A stretch of 64,000 nt of DNA, from NCBI RefSeq assembly GCF_032362555.1, contig NC_083515.1:3817001-3881000 (forward strand), in the 5' to 3' direction. Source of the stretch: Amyelois transitella (Eukaryota; Arthropoda; Insecta; Lepidoptera; Pyralidae). Below the pieces are notes generated by a model. It made no database searches, was not told the DNA's origin, and saw only the letters and a list, made by a program, of their open reading frames with translations. Both the position numbers and the translations under genes were made by a program. Below are positions 1 through 11,900 of this stretch, one piece after another (position 1 is the first letter of the stretch; each line of letters opens with the position of its first letter).

Positions 1-3000
1 TACTATTTAAATCTCATATTTCATCGATTTTACGCTGTAGCTTCATAATTTTTGTAGAACATAAGTACGTGTTTTAAAACATACACGTTCCTGTACCTGG
101 AATTTTCTTGTGAACTATGTGATGAAATGACTTTACTTTCTCAAAATTGCTCCACATTATACCTAATAAAAATATTCAGTTTAACTTGCGTAGCAGCTTC
201 TACGACTTGTCTACGAACTTCTACGAACATCACATAGGTGTAACCGAGATAACTTTAAAAATTATAATCATGAGTAATGTTGTAGTCGTTACGTACATTG
301 CAATTAATAATAATATATTGGTTAAACATAAATTGAAACGCCCTTTCTAACATTATCCTTACAGGTAACATCGGCTATACTAAATCCTTTAATATGACTC
401 AAATGAATCAGTTCCGCAGGTGTATATCCGCTGGATTTATTATCTATTACCGACACGCTTCCACCGGGAACGGCGGGAAAAATTTATTGAGGACTCCGCG
501 GGCGCACTAAAATACACATTAAATCTCAGTAGTTATGTTCAACCATTGGAACTCTATTACATATATTTAACATTATTTGTTGTTAGTTTTAAAGTTCAGG
601 GTCCAAATAAATCAAATTACATATAATATATACTAAGAAATGATTTGGCATCTTCTTACAAACCAACGCGTAAGTATACCCGGCACAAATTAACATATGA
701 AAGTTAATCATCCTCCTGGCGTTCGTCTCATCTCTCTGCAGAGGAGTCTTGGGTCCATCAATGACCACGATCGTGAATTGGGTCATCAGAAATTTATAAC
801 TCGTTACAATGTGAAAAGTATAGGTAGTATTAGATCTGCGATAAAACTTACAATGTTACTGAACTGCAGTTTTGATAACATACGACAATGTCTTCAAACC
901 TGATGTAAAATTCATACCTTCAAAGGCAAATAAGGGTTTATGAGTTAGACGGCGTCATACTCAAAAATTGAAATTTGGAGGAGACCCTCGGACCTCCGTA
1001 AGTCGCTTCGTGTAGAAACCAATCGTCAAAGACGCACTCTCTCTCTCTAGAGAATTGATGATATAACCTAGAATAAACGTCAAGAGGAAAGATTACGTGA
1101 AAAGGTTGCTTTTAAAAACCCGCCATTAAAAGTTACGAAGCATGTATAAATACTTCTAAGTTGAGCACGTAACGATCGACGGAGTTCGCTGCACAGTGCA
1201 CCCATTACAGATGGCAATTTCCATTCCTCATGCCGATGGTATGCTTATAAATTTAGTAATATAGTTTAAAAACCTAACTTAATCCAGGATCAGAGGTAAT
1301 AATTAACATACATCACTGTGGATACAAACATGTCAGTTTAGGGCCCTGATCTTTTATCATGACGTCCTCGATTTAGTAAATGATGTGCTTATAGTGTGAC
1401 AATAATAATGAGGAAGACAGTAGAAGATGTCAACATTTAAAGGGTTTATTAAGCAAGTTTGTTTGCAATATTGCCTTGATAATAAAATGTCATAACATTT
1501 TTTATTTTGAATTAAAACCAATTTTATATATTTTTTTGCGTCACACTATTAGTATTTTTTCAAATAACATCACTGAAATCGCGGGAACTCCCATTACAAT
1601 TCTACTTTGCATTTCACAAAATATTGGATTTATGTGTCAATAAGAAAATAACGGGCGGGCGAGGTAAAAAGCCCGCTGAGTGTGCGCCATACAAAGCGTG
1701 GCGGCAATCGATCGAGCAACAGGTACACCAGAGTCGAGCTCAGCCACATAAGTACCGAGAGCCGAGGGGCCGTCAGCGGGTCACAGGATCCCGAATCCCC
1801 GACCCTATTCTTTTTCAAACTTTATCTAAACAAAGTTCTAGAATTGCTTCTTATTTTACAGATTTTTTACGAACGAGCAAGCTTTTTTGTATCGCTCATG
1901 TTTTGACCATGATTCTGTATGAATTTAGGTTATATATGTACTTACAAATAATTATCCTGCAGAAATTTCAGGAAAAATTATTAACCTCGGTTCTCCTTTT
2001 CTACGGACGGCACCAAATATTATTATAAAGTCATTTGAAGTTCGTTTCACGATAACGTTTCACGAATAAATGCAAAGCCCAAAACTTCTATGAAGGTGTA
2101 TTAATTCATCTGGCATATGGATATAGTTCTCAAATCCCACAGAGCTATTTTACCATGTCAATGTGACCGATCCATTACTTTTAGCTAACAAAAAAGCTAC
2201 CTAATTACCCACGTAATAGATTACCTCCAGCCGCCATCCATTCTAACATTCAATCGTATCTGGAAGGCGGAATCTGATAATCCGGTACGTTTCGCCCGTT
2301 TTTCCTGTAACTCTTTTAAGTAGCTAATTTCTATAGAGCGCGCATATGCCTCGTAGAGATTATTGGCTACCAGTGTGGAACTGTAAGAGCAGAGCGCATT
2401 ATGGTATTTCTCGGAATTTAGTTACCTATAAATATTAATTTTAATATATATGTTACATTATGTATATATATGTACGTTGTCAAAATTAATATTTTCATTG
2501 CATTAATTTTTACGCGATTAGATTCTTAACGCATAATAAATACAATTGAGTTTTTTAGCCACATGTCCAAAAAGGAAGGAGGGCTAGAAGATTCAAAAGA
2601 GATCTTGAACAACTAGGTAATTATTAAGGGCATACTTGATGCCAAACGACATAGAAAATAGTTTGACAAAACTGGACACTCACTGCATATCCTACTCCAT
2701 AACAAGAACAAATGGCAGGATTCTCTGAGAAACGCATAACGCCGAGCTCAAGACCCTAGGCAACGAGGAATACGACGCAAGGAGGAGGAGCATTTGTAAA
2801 TTGACATCCAGTGATAATGTTGCAGTGTAGTTTGTTTCGCTGCTTCTTCTACACTTGTACCTTAAAAGCGGTAGTAGATTTAATTATTCTTAGTTATAAA
2901 ATCAATTTCTACTTCATTTTATATTAAAGTCAAGCATTATACGTGCTCTACAATAAAAGAAAAAAGTAACTCTACGACGCGACCCTATTGGCTCGATCAT

Positions 3001-3689
3001 TCGAAGCGCGGCAATTGATTAAGCGGAAAAAATTCAATTAGAGGTAACGATCACACACCGGAATTTTGAGATTGCCTGCTTGCCAATCTGGTGGAGGTGA
3101 ATCTTTGACACATCTTCGTCGAAAATTTGTTTTTAAGTAAGTAAACTACAAAACCAATTTTGATGAAAATTGGCACACAAATGCTATTTCTTTCTGAAGT
3201 TCCAACAGGAGCGAATTTTCATGCAACACCTAGTTTGTTTTAAAACCAAGGCACATGTTGTATATCATTGTAAGTAGGTATCGTAGGTAGGTAATTGATT
3301 GCATAAAAAATAAAATTTTCAATACATACGTACTTAAAACACGCCTTTTCAAGGGTAGGGGCTGACTAATTTCCATACAGATTTCCCTTGCGTTCTTCAT
3401 GCAAGCTCGTCGATTTAAGGAAACTGCGTTTATGTTACGTGCGTCTAGTCTAGGCCTTACCCGTTTATGTTCCAGTTTACGCTCTCTTTGCCAACCTCAA
3501 GTAAATAAAATCAATTGGTGTGAACCATCAAAGACAAAACTTTTAATATTAATAAATTGCATGAATACGAACAAATACCTACTTCAATAATATTATGAAT
3601 GGGAAAGTAAGTTATTTTGTTAAAAATAAAAAAAAAAACCATAATAGTCAATGTCAATGTACCATGTACTTATTATTTTTAAAACTTAT
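1..3689. other. Gene-free stretch with old repeat relics
   Basis: I find no exon with credible splice signals or a recognisable protein here. The longest open frame (1624-2028, plus) begins in a GC-rich patch and its translation is low in information, so I do not call it a gene. A degraded coding-like patch at about 2560-2900 has several stops and looks like an old mobile-element tail. Around 3110-3260 there is a relic of the AT-rich dispersed repeat seen again at 4014-4300. The rest is AT-rich DNA without visible structure. Confidence 0.5.
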
Positions 3690-4013
3690 ATCATAAATAG
3701 TGTCCGACCGAAGCTTCGGCTTCGGCTTCGGCTTCGGCCACCTTCGGCCAAAAAATCCACCTTCGGCGAAACATTCGGCTTCGGCCCAAAATCCGGCCGA
3801 AGCCGAAGGTTTCGCCGAAGGTCCGAGCGACCGTCGAGATTGAACGAACTGTTACGAAAGTCATGAGGCGGCGGGGAGTCACTGTCAAAATATCACATTG
3901 CTGATTGCATGCATCAAAACAAGTCCGTACGTGTATTTAAACGAGTGTTTTTGTAAGAAATCAAATCATTATTTTTACCAGTAGGTAAATCACAAACTTT
4001 TATCTATACATAT

Positions 4014-4300
4014 AATAAAACAGTAAAAATATTTTGTCTGTACATTTAGTATTTTCGACTGAAATGGATAGAGGGACACTTAGAATGAATAATAGAAAGC
4101 AAAAATATTTTTTTTTAATTTCTTGTCTGTCTGTCTGTATGTATGATCACGATTATCTCCGAAAGTACTAAACCGATTTACTTCAAACTTTCACCAATTG
4201 CTTTGTTTTAACTCAGAATAACATTTAAAGTTTGTTTCATCAAAATCGGTTCACAAAAAAAAAAGTTATCGACATTTGAATGAAACTCAAGGCATCAGTA
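4014..4300 (+). repeat. Dispersed repeat fragment inside the hAT element
   Basis: The segment begins with a run like CATATAATAAAACAGTAAAA and continues through a TCTGTCTGTCTG stretch and an 'accgattt...' core. A related copy starts at 4754 and ends with GACGAAGTCGCGGGC near 4888-4903, the terminus of a very common lepidopteran short interspersed repeat. Family name not determined. Confidence 0.55.
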
Positions 4301-4384
4301 TGCCGGCAAATAAGTTACGAAATTAAAAATTCAAAGTCATTTATCATTATACGACGGCATTATACCTATAACATATAAATATAA

Positions 4385-4573
4385 GTGAAAGGCGACTAAG
4401 GGATGGGCTTACAAACTTGGGATTCTTTTTTAGGCGATGGGCGAGCAACCTATCACTTTTTGAATCTCAATTCTATCATTAAGTCAAATAGCTGAACGTG
4501 GCCATTCAGTCTTTTCAAGTCTGTTGGCTCTGTCTACCCCGCAAGGGATAAAGACGTGACCATATGTATGTAG
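4385..4573 (+). mobile_element. SINE copy, CATA/TATG-tailed family, 5'-truncated
   Basis: It matches the 3' three-quarters of the full copy at 39779-40044 (which is on the minus strand): 'aggcgactaagg', 'cttgggattc', 'agctgaacgtggcc', 'ctgttggctctgtctacccc', ending in CATATGTATG. It lies inside the hAT element, so it inserted after that element or was copied with it. Confidence 0.8.
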
Positions 4574-4607
4574 TCTACTTTAATTTCGACACCAACGCAA
4601 CGGCTTC

Positions 4608-4690
4608 GATGGTCCAGTGGTTAGCCCGTGAGACTGTGAAGTTGGCGGTCCAAGTTCGAATCCCAAGAATTACAAGATATTTTTTATTAT
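4608..4690 (+). mobile_element. tRNA-like SINE head fragment
   Basis: It shows an A-box-like TGGTCCAGTGG and a B-box-like AGTTCGAATCC about 35 bases apart, then an AT-rich tail. The acceptor stem does not pair, so this is a tRNA-derived repeat rather than a working tRNA gene. Confidence 0.5.
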
Positions 4691-4753
4691 TAAAAATATT
4701 TTTTTTTGTATTGTTTGAGTATTTTATGTAAAAAAACTGAAAATCAAAATACT

Positions 4754-4913
4754 ACATATAATAAAACGGTAAAAATATTTTTTCTGTACATTTAATATTT
4801 TGACTGAAATGGATAGAGAATTTTTTTTTACATTTTTTGTCTGTCTGTATCTGACTGTATGATTAAAATTCAACTCGAAATTTACGCGGACGAAGTCGCG
4901 GGCAACAGCTAGT
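4754..4913 (+). repeat. Dispersed repeat ending in GAAGTCGCGGGC
   Basis: This is a second, diverged copy of the repeat at 4014-4300, ending with GCGGACGAAGTCGCGGGC and AACAGCTAGT. The same terminus recurs at 29431-29460 and, in reverse, near 57682-57705. Confidence 0.6.
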
Positions 4914-5185
4914 TTATCTCTAAACCAACCACCTCTATGATATATCATCAACTTCTATATGAGACAGTCAATATATAAACCTTCAATATTGAGGTTTTGA
5001 AATGATTTTAATATTAATTGTAGCTTGTAGACAATATTGAACAAAATTAATTACTGAGTGCTGAGAGAATATAAACCTTCGGCTTCGGCTTCGGCTTCGG
5101 CCGAAGGTTGTGGCGATAGCCGATTAATCGGCTTCGGCTTCGGCTTCGGCCAAAAATAGACCTTCGGTCGGACACTAATCATAAA

Positions 5186-5624
5186 CAATCAGGTATTGAA
5201 TTATTACTTAAATCACCATAGGTATAGAATATAATAGCATCCTTGTACTGAAGCTATTTTAGTTACTCTGTAATATTTTAATGGGTTCATAGATAAATAT
5301 AAATACCTATAGGTATCCATCCTAAATCATTTTGGGTTTAAAAAAAGATAGGTAGCTTAGTAGTAACTTATATTTATTTTATTAGAATTTGTTATTCTGA
5401 CAAAAAGTTTTGAAGCTTGTTTGGTTGGTAGGTTTAAGAATTGTTTTATTTTTACTTACAATAATGTAATAAAAAATATTTAAATAAAAAATATCAATTT
5501 AACTTTAATATGTACTTTATGAATACAAAAATTTAAATCTAACTTAAGTTTAACTGATAAAAATTTAAATAACCAATAGATTAATCACAAATTTACATGC
5601 TAAATGTACTAAATCTAGATTTTG
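5186..5624. other. 3' flank of Gemin7
   Basis: AT-rich DNA holding the likely 3' UTR of the minus-strand Gemin7 gene. TTTATT on the plus strand at 5445-5450 reads as AATAAA on the minus strand and could be its polyadenylation signal. No other gene is visible. Confidence 0.4.
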
Positions 5625-6604
5625 TCACTGGATAGGACCTTCAAAATGTATAGCAAGTATATCAGGTGTACGTAACAATGCTGCAGGAATGACAATACCT
5701 GCAGGAGTTTGTAAGTCGCTCACAAGAATATCAGAACCATCTGGTTTCCAGGCTGTGAATGTGCCATTTAATTTTGAATGTTCGTATGTGAGCATACTGC
5801 AAGGTTTGCCTGGAAAGTTTACATTTATTAAAAAAAATTGGGAATATGTATAGTTTGTTCAATATAATATGTTGTTTAAAAAAACATGGTTTATTTTGAA
5901 TGTCAAGATGAATATATAAGTAAGCAATGTGTTATTAACAGAGTTCGGAATAGGTAGATTGAATTGGGGTCAATGAACTGAAACATATATATTAATATGG
6001 ACTTGGACATGCCTCGGGGATTGCGGGATTTGTAAATTATTAAAAAATAATCCGGAATTTTTACAAGTGGGATGAAGAATATATTAGTGGTAGTTGTTAC
6101 CCGCGGACAATGTAGTTTACTGTAAGTGTAAGTACTGAAATGGAATCCCGGAAAAGGGGCTTTCCAATGTTATGCTTTCTATGGTAATTCATGATGCAAG
6201 TACATAAAATCAATCTACCTATTCCAATCTCTGGTTATTAAACAAAAAAAATGCAAATGAAGTAGGTGGTAGATTGAGCTAGCCGAAATGTAAGTTAGTA
6301 ACTCATATTATTGAAAACATAGTTACTAATTTAATGTAGGTACTTTATTTTAAATAAAAAATCACAAATGCATTTAAGTACAAATCTTAGGCCTGGGACA
6401 ATCTAAAAAATATTATTTTCCAACTTGACCATCCGTGGCAATGAATGATCAGTACATATTAAGGTCACTAAGGGAAATCCAAGCAAAGTAGAGAATAAAC
6501 TCACCGCTAAATTGGCTAACTGCTCTTAAAAACCTTTCCCTGAGGATAGCTCTAGCTTTTTGATCCGCGGCATTTTGATCTGTAGATTCATTTTCAGTTG
6601 ACAT
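5625..6604 (-). CDS. Gemin7: Gemin7, SMN complex subunit (2 exons)
   Basis: Exon 1 is 6505-6604 and exon 2 is 5625-5809, joined across a GTGAGT donor and a TTTCCAG acceptor at phase 1; the product is 94 aa. The first exon encodes an acidic/polar start and then ARAILRERFLRAVSQFSG, which matches the conserved helix before the Sm-like fold of Gemin7. The second exon carries the Sm-like strands, with SDLQTPAGIVIPAALLRTPD near the C-terminus, as in animal Gemin7. In animals Gemin7 pairs with Gemin6 and works with SMN and Unrip in loading Sm cores on spliceosomal snRNAs in the cytoplasm. The protein is shorter than human Gemin7 (131 aa) because it lacks the N-terminal extension. The identification comes from motif recognition; the exon structure is seen directly. 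Confidence 0.9.
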
Positions 6605-7190
6605 TATCTATTTTATTATGTGCTTATTGATGACTGCCGAAAATCCCGAAATTGTAATGAAAGAGGTTATTTTTATCATAATCTCTTTTTAGTTTGTGAT
6701 GTTTATTTGAAATAAATTATTTCCCAGTTTCAGAGTCGCTTTGTCAATGTTAAATTGTCAAATCAATGTCAACCTCAAATGTCAATGTCAACATACCACC
6801 ACAAATCACAACCAATGTTACCCACACGGACCCCAAACCAACTACTGACTGTACGTTACGCTACATAACTTATTTTTAATTTACCATCGTCAAACCATAT
6901 GATATGATATACCCTATAATGTACATTTTTTACCTGTCTCTAAGTCTTAAAAAAAACATTTTTTGTTCCATTTTATTGCATATAAATGCAATAAGTAACG
7001 GAACGAAATATATTATCTAGAATGCGCCCGCGCCCGGAAATCCCCCCGTTCCCGCGGAAATTTCCAATTAACCTTTAAATAAGGATGCATACCATCATTG
7101 GTCGGTCGGTCCAGTAGTAGTAGTAATAATCGGCTGTGCGTTGATAGATCAGTCAATTTGGGTTTCATTTAATAGATATTTGTATGTACC
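6605..7190. other. Gemin7 5' flank
   Basis: This holds the promoter side of the minus-strand Gemin7 gene and then an intergenic stretch. There are short direct repeats of 'atgtcaatgtcaac' at about 6743-6800 and a GC-rich patch at 7020-7060. I see no separate gene. Confidence 0.4.
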
Positions 7191-7452
7191 GTGTAGTTCC
7201 CGGCACCAATACAAAAAAGAATAGGACCAGTCCATCTCTTTCCCATGGAAGTCGTAAATGCGACTAAGGGATAGGCTTACAAACTTGGGATTCTTTTTTA
7301 GGCGATGGGCTAGCACCCTGTCACTATTTGAATCTCAATTCTATCATTAAGCCAAATAGCTGAACGTGGCCATTCAGTTTTTTTCAAGACTGTTGGCTCT
7401 GTCTACCCCGCAAAGGATATAGACGTGACCATATCATACATATGTCATGTAT
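7191..7452 (+). mobile_element. Near full-length SINE, CATA/TATG-tailed family
   Basis: It begins GTGTAGTTCCCGGCACCAAT and runs through the shared blocks 'gactaagggataggc', 'aggcgatgggctagca', 'agctgaacgtggcc' and 'gtctaccccgc', ending in ATATGTCATGTATG. It is collinear with 39779-40044 on the opposite strand. Confidence 0.85.
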
Positions 7453-8948
7453 GATATTTGTATCTCACGGGACTAACGGCGATTTCGCAAGCTTAGGTAT
7501 ATGTAAGAATATCCAGTACAGATACTCGCTTTGTAAAGTTTTTCTATACCAATCTAGTCTGTCAGTCTAGTCTGGTTAAGCCCAGTGTGGCCCCCCATAC
7601 TGGGCGTTTATAAACCACTAACATTAATTAAGCATGTTGCAGACCTAATAAAATAGATAATGTTACCTGAAAATGGGTTTTACAATACACCTGATGCTGT
7701 AAAGGCCAAGACGACCGTGCTGGTTTGTGAAGATTGGTTTGATGAGAGAAAGCTAACAAAATAAAACTTCACCATGTACCATAATTTATTGTGTAATTAT
7801 GAGCACTCAACTTTTGCTTTCAACGACATAAATGATCGGAATAGCATTAAAAACTTATTTAAAAAATATTCAGAGTTCATATACACAACACAAGAAAATT
7901 ATTAACACTTAGATTACTTAATAAAAAGTATTGAATTTTCAAGAAAAGATTTGTAATATTTCTACATATTATAATAATAGTCATCAACTATTGTTCTACA
8001 AAGAAACGAAGAATTAACACGCTATCTGTAGTTTTAACAGTATTTTTTTAATTGCTACAGCATTTTTAAACACCGGTTTACTCTTTAGGATGTAAAAAAT
8101 GTAAATACATCACTGACATCTAAACTGGCATAATTAAGTAAAGTAAGGCAATGCATAATTCAAGCATACAAGAGTGTATAATAAGTGTATTGTTTTTGGA
8201 ACAAAAATTTGCTGCAAGTAATAATTGCTTATTAAATAAAAATTTTGACTTAAAAGCTATTTAATAAATTGACACATAAGTACCCAATTTTGCATGTTTG
8301 TCGCTCATTTCCGGTAACTCCAAATTAAAGTTTTGCCATTGTTTTGATATTTAAGCCTATATAATATAGAACGAACTGATCTGTCTGTGGGTTCTTTCTA
8401 CCCCGTAAGGGATACCAGGTACCTTATAAACCTAATGATAAATGACAAATAAAACATACCTTAACTAAATCAATCCAAACTAGCAATTAATAATACTATT
8501 TATAGCTTATCATAATTAATTAACAAAGACACCCTATTAAAAAATATTACACTTAAAGGTAAGTCAACTTAATATTCAACAGAATTAGTACAGGGTCAGA
8601 TTTTGTTTTGACAATAGGCGAATAAAACGCACATCTAGAATCACCTCTGTATGAACATTTGATCTTCTGACGCATATGAAACTAGCACCAGACGACTTCC
8701 TACATTCAATATCAGCGAAATAACATTATCACTTCCTAACTTCAATTAAAATTAACCATTCATTTCGTGATAAAATTTCTAAATTTCTTACAAATAAAAT
8801 AACAAAACTTAATACTAATTATACCTACAATAGGTAGGTTATTGTAACTAAAACTCATATCAAGAAAAAATTGATATCATTAGTCTACCCCTTTTTTGTT
8901 TACAAAACCTCATTAAAAACTTCAAAGTAGACTTATAAGGAAATGGAG
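7453..8948. other. 3' UTR and flank of the large zinc-finger gene
   Basis: This AT-rich stretch lies downstream of the stop codon at 8949 of the minus-strand zinc-finger gene. A minus-strand AATAAA (plus-strand TTTATT at 7785-7790) could end a 3' UTR of about 1.2 kb. A short relic of the CATA-tailed SINE is visible at about 8378-8412. No open frame of note. Confidence 0.4.
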
Positions 8949-11900
8949 CTAGGACGACAACTTAGATTCACTTACTATATTAAATTTATAGTTTATTTCC
9001 CTATCACCGTGATGAGTAAGCAAGTGTTTAAATAATACATTTGGTGTAAATAGAAGGCCACATTTAGAACAATTTTGCTTTGCTTGTTTTGCTTTAGGTT
9101 CACACTGACTTATATGTTCAACGATTGCTGGTTTATCTAAGAAATGAAGACCACAGCAAGTGCAATTATAAATATTCGCGGTATTTTCACCTTCAATAAG
9201 GTTATTATGATCTAATGCAGTCGGTAGACTAATTTCTTGTGACGTATTTTGAACAACATCGCTTTTAATTTCATCGTTTTCATTTGCATCAACGCCAACT
9301 GCGCATTCTTGGCCGATCATTTCATCGCTTGATTTGAAATCGTCTTCGGGTTGAGGCATAGATGGATTAAATTCAATAAAACTCATATTGTCCAAAACAA
9401 AATCAGGATCAGATTCGTGATTTTTTGTATGGGATAAAAGTCTATAAGCGTAAAAATATAAACCACACTTGGAACAAGCTATACGTGAACCCTTAGAACA
9501 GCACATGTGATTCAAAGTTGATCTCCTATCTTTCACACAAACGTGACAATTACGACATGTATAAAAAGAGTAGTCATGTATTTTTCCCCTAAAAGTACTC
9601 ACAGAAGTAGAATCAATTTTTTTATTGTTCAATTCTTGCTCGCCAAACAAAATTACTTTCATATTTTCTGAAATAAAACTATCTAAAGTCTTATGTTTTG
9701 CAATATGGTTTTCATAAATATCTGCAGTTATCAAAAGACCACATTCCATACAAGATTTTAACCCATTTTCATGGCAAACATGAGCCATTCTATGACTGCG
9801 ATCAACAACGCCATTACAATTTCTGCATTGATGTAAAACATAAAATTGAGGTGGACCAAAAAACGTTTCATTTAGTTTGGCATCATCCTGCCTATTAAAC
9901 TGCACGATCCTATAAGATTTAAAAGTAACTTTCGGATCCTCATGAGTTTTTTTATGTTTCGTTAATGAAAACGTTGAAATAAAATCCAGATGACAAATGG
10001 GGCATGTGTGTTTCCGCAAATTTGAACAGGAGTTTTCAATATGATGAAATATAACATCAGGTTCCACATATCGTTTGCACTTATCACATTTATATAAAGT
10101 CAAATCAAATCGTCCTTCTTGAAGAATATCCATTTTAAATCTATGCTCGTATCGGTAAGGAGATCTTTGAATAATGTCTAGTTCCTTGAATTTAGGATGC
10201 GACCCAAATACATGATTCAACCAAACTTTGTTGTCAAATCTGAAGTAAAAGGGATCAAAATTAAGCTTATCATAAGAAGGAACTCCAAATTTTTCATGTG
10301 CTTTTATATGGGTTTTCAAAGAACTGTCTTCAAGTGTTATATTACAAACTTTACACTCTTTCGTATATGTCGGTAAATTATTAAGGCAATGATTCTGACA
10401 ATGTTCTATCAAACGGTCATATGTATCGACGTAAACATCACAAACTTTACAACCATACAAAATAAATAAAACATTTTCTTCTTGTGTATTCATTTCAGGC
10501 AATTTTTTACATGCTACTGTATTATTTGATTTTAAATTTGAACTCGATTCATCCATATTATATTTATGAAATGCCATATGTAAATGAAAAGTTTCTTTAA
10601 AAAGCTTAATGTTACAAATATCACAAATTTTATAATCATTATCGCTGCAGACATGTTGTCCAAGTGTACTTTTCGATATAAAGTTTACATCGCATATTTT
10701 ACACTTTTCATATTGTGGCATAGGCGGCAAGGCTCGTTTACCACTATTAAAAGCATAGAATTTAAAATGCTGCAATTGCAAATTTTTTATTCTTTTATGT
10801 AACTGTTTGTGAGTGCTTAACATTTTACAACTAAGTCGAAGTCCGCAATCTTTACAAACTAGTGTGGGTAGTTTCTCACAGAGTCCTTGTGCATGTTCTT
10901 TTCGCCTTTGCCCAATTATACTTACAAAACTCTTGCAAGTATCACAAAATGATAATTTAAGTAACATACTATCGTATTTTCGTTGATGTGAGCCAACCTC
11001 AAAAGAATAATTTCCATCAAAAATATCTTTTGATCCATTATTAGAACATTCTGCAATTTTATCACTTTTTAATTTTTTTTGTGTGTCTAAAGTCTCGATA
11101 TTTTCAATTTTCCTCTTCAAACTATTTTTTAATTTACTTATCCCATATTCGACTTGATCAGCTTTATTATGAACATTGTTAAAATTCAATTTCATTTGCA
11201 GATTAGTACTGTCATCATATAATACATCAGTTTCAATGATAATAAAGTCTATTGGTGTTAAATGTCGATGTTTGTGATTATACTCGTGGCAGATCTTAGC
11301 ATTACAGTCCATGGAAATTTTACATATTTCGCAAGTATAACACTGTCTTAGGTTTAAGACACATTCATGGTGATGATTATCGACACTTTCATCGTAGTGC
11401 AAATCACATTTAGAACATTTATATAGAATATTTGAAATATTGGCTGTATTCAGATCGTAAACAGTAAATATATCAGAAAACAAGTGTTGTTTTTCATGCA
11501 GCCCTTTATCGCAATCTTTGAAAATTCGGTTACAAACTAAACACTTCCAATTAACCAACATTTCCATGTGATTTGAATGATCCATTGCGCTTTTAATGTT
11601 TAAAAAGTGAATATCACATTTATGGCATTTGAATAGTGCAGATTTGATTATAGGAATGATGTGAGAATTTTCGTCCATTGGTTTGGGAACATCTTGCGTT
11701 TTGTTCTTGTGTTCAGTTACAGATTTATCCTCTGTATTTTTTTCTAAACTCTTAGGACGTGAATGCTTAAAACGCTTTGTGAAATTTTCGTTCACTCTTT
11801 TCCAGTGACAGCTATGTAAATGTCGATTGTATGCAATTTCATCGACGGATTCTAATGGACAATACTTGCAATTTGGATCAAATTCAATTTTCTTCAATTC

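Larger units (their letters stand above)
3698..5177. mobile_element. Non-autonomous hAT-like element with GGCTTC arrays
   Basis: The ends are perfect 16-bp terminal inverted repeats: TAGTGTCCGACCGAAG at 3698-3713 and its exact complement at 5162-5177. Both sides are flanked by the same 8 bp, ATCATAAA (3690-3697 and 5178-5185), which is the target-site duplication length of the hAT superfamily. Just inside each end there are arrays of the hexamer GGCTTC in both orientations (3713-3830 and 5075-5150). No transposase reading frame is present, so the element is non-autonomous. Later insertions sit inside it: a truncated SINE (4385-4573), a tRNA-like SINE fragment and an AT-rich dispersed repeat present twice (4014-4300 and 4754-4913). 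The superfamily assignment is inferred from TIR form and duplication length. Confidence 0.85.

Noticed and set aside
1624-2028. 134-aa plus-strand open frame
   Set aside because: No recognisable domain, no splice or promoter context, and an equally long open frame on the other strand in the same GC-rich patch.
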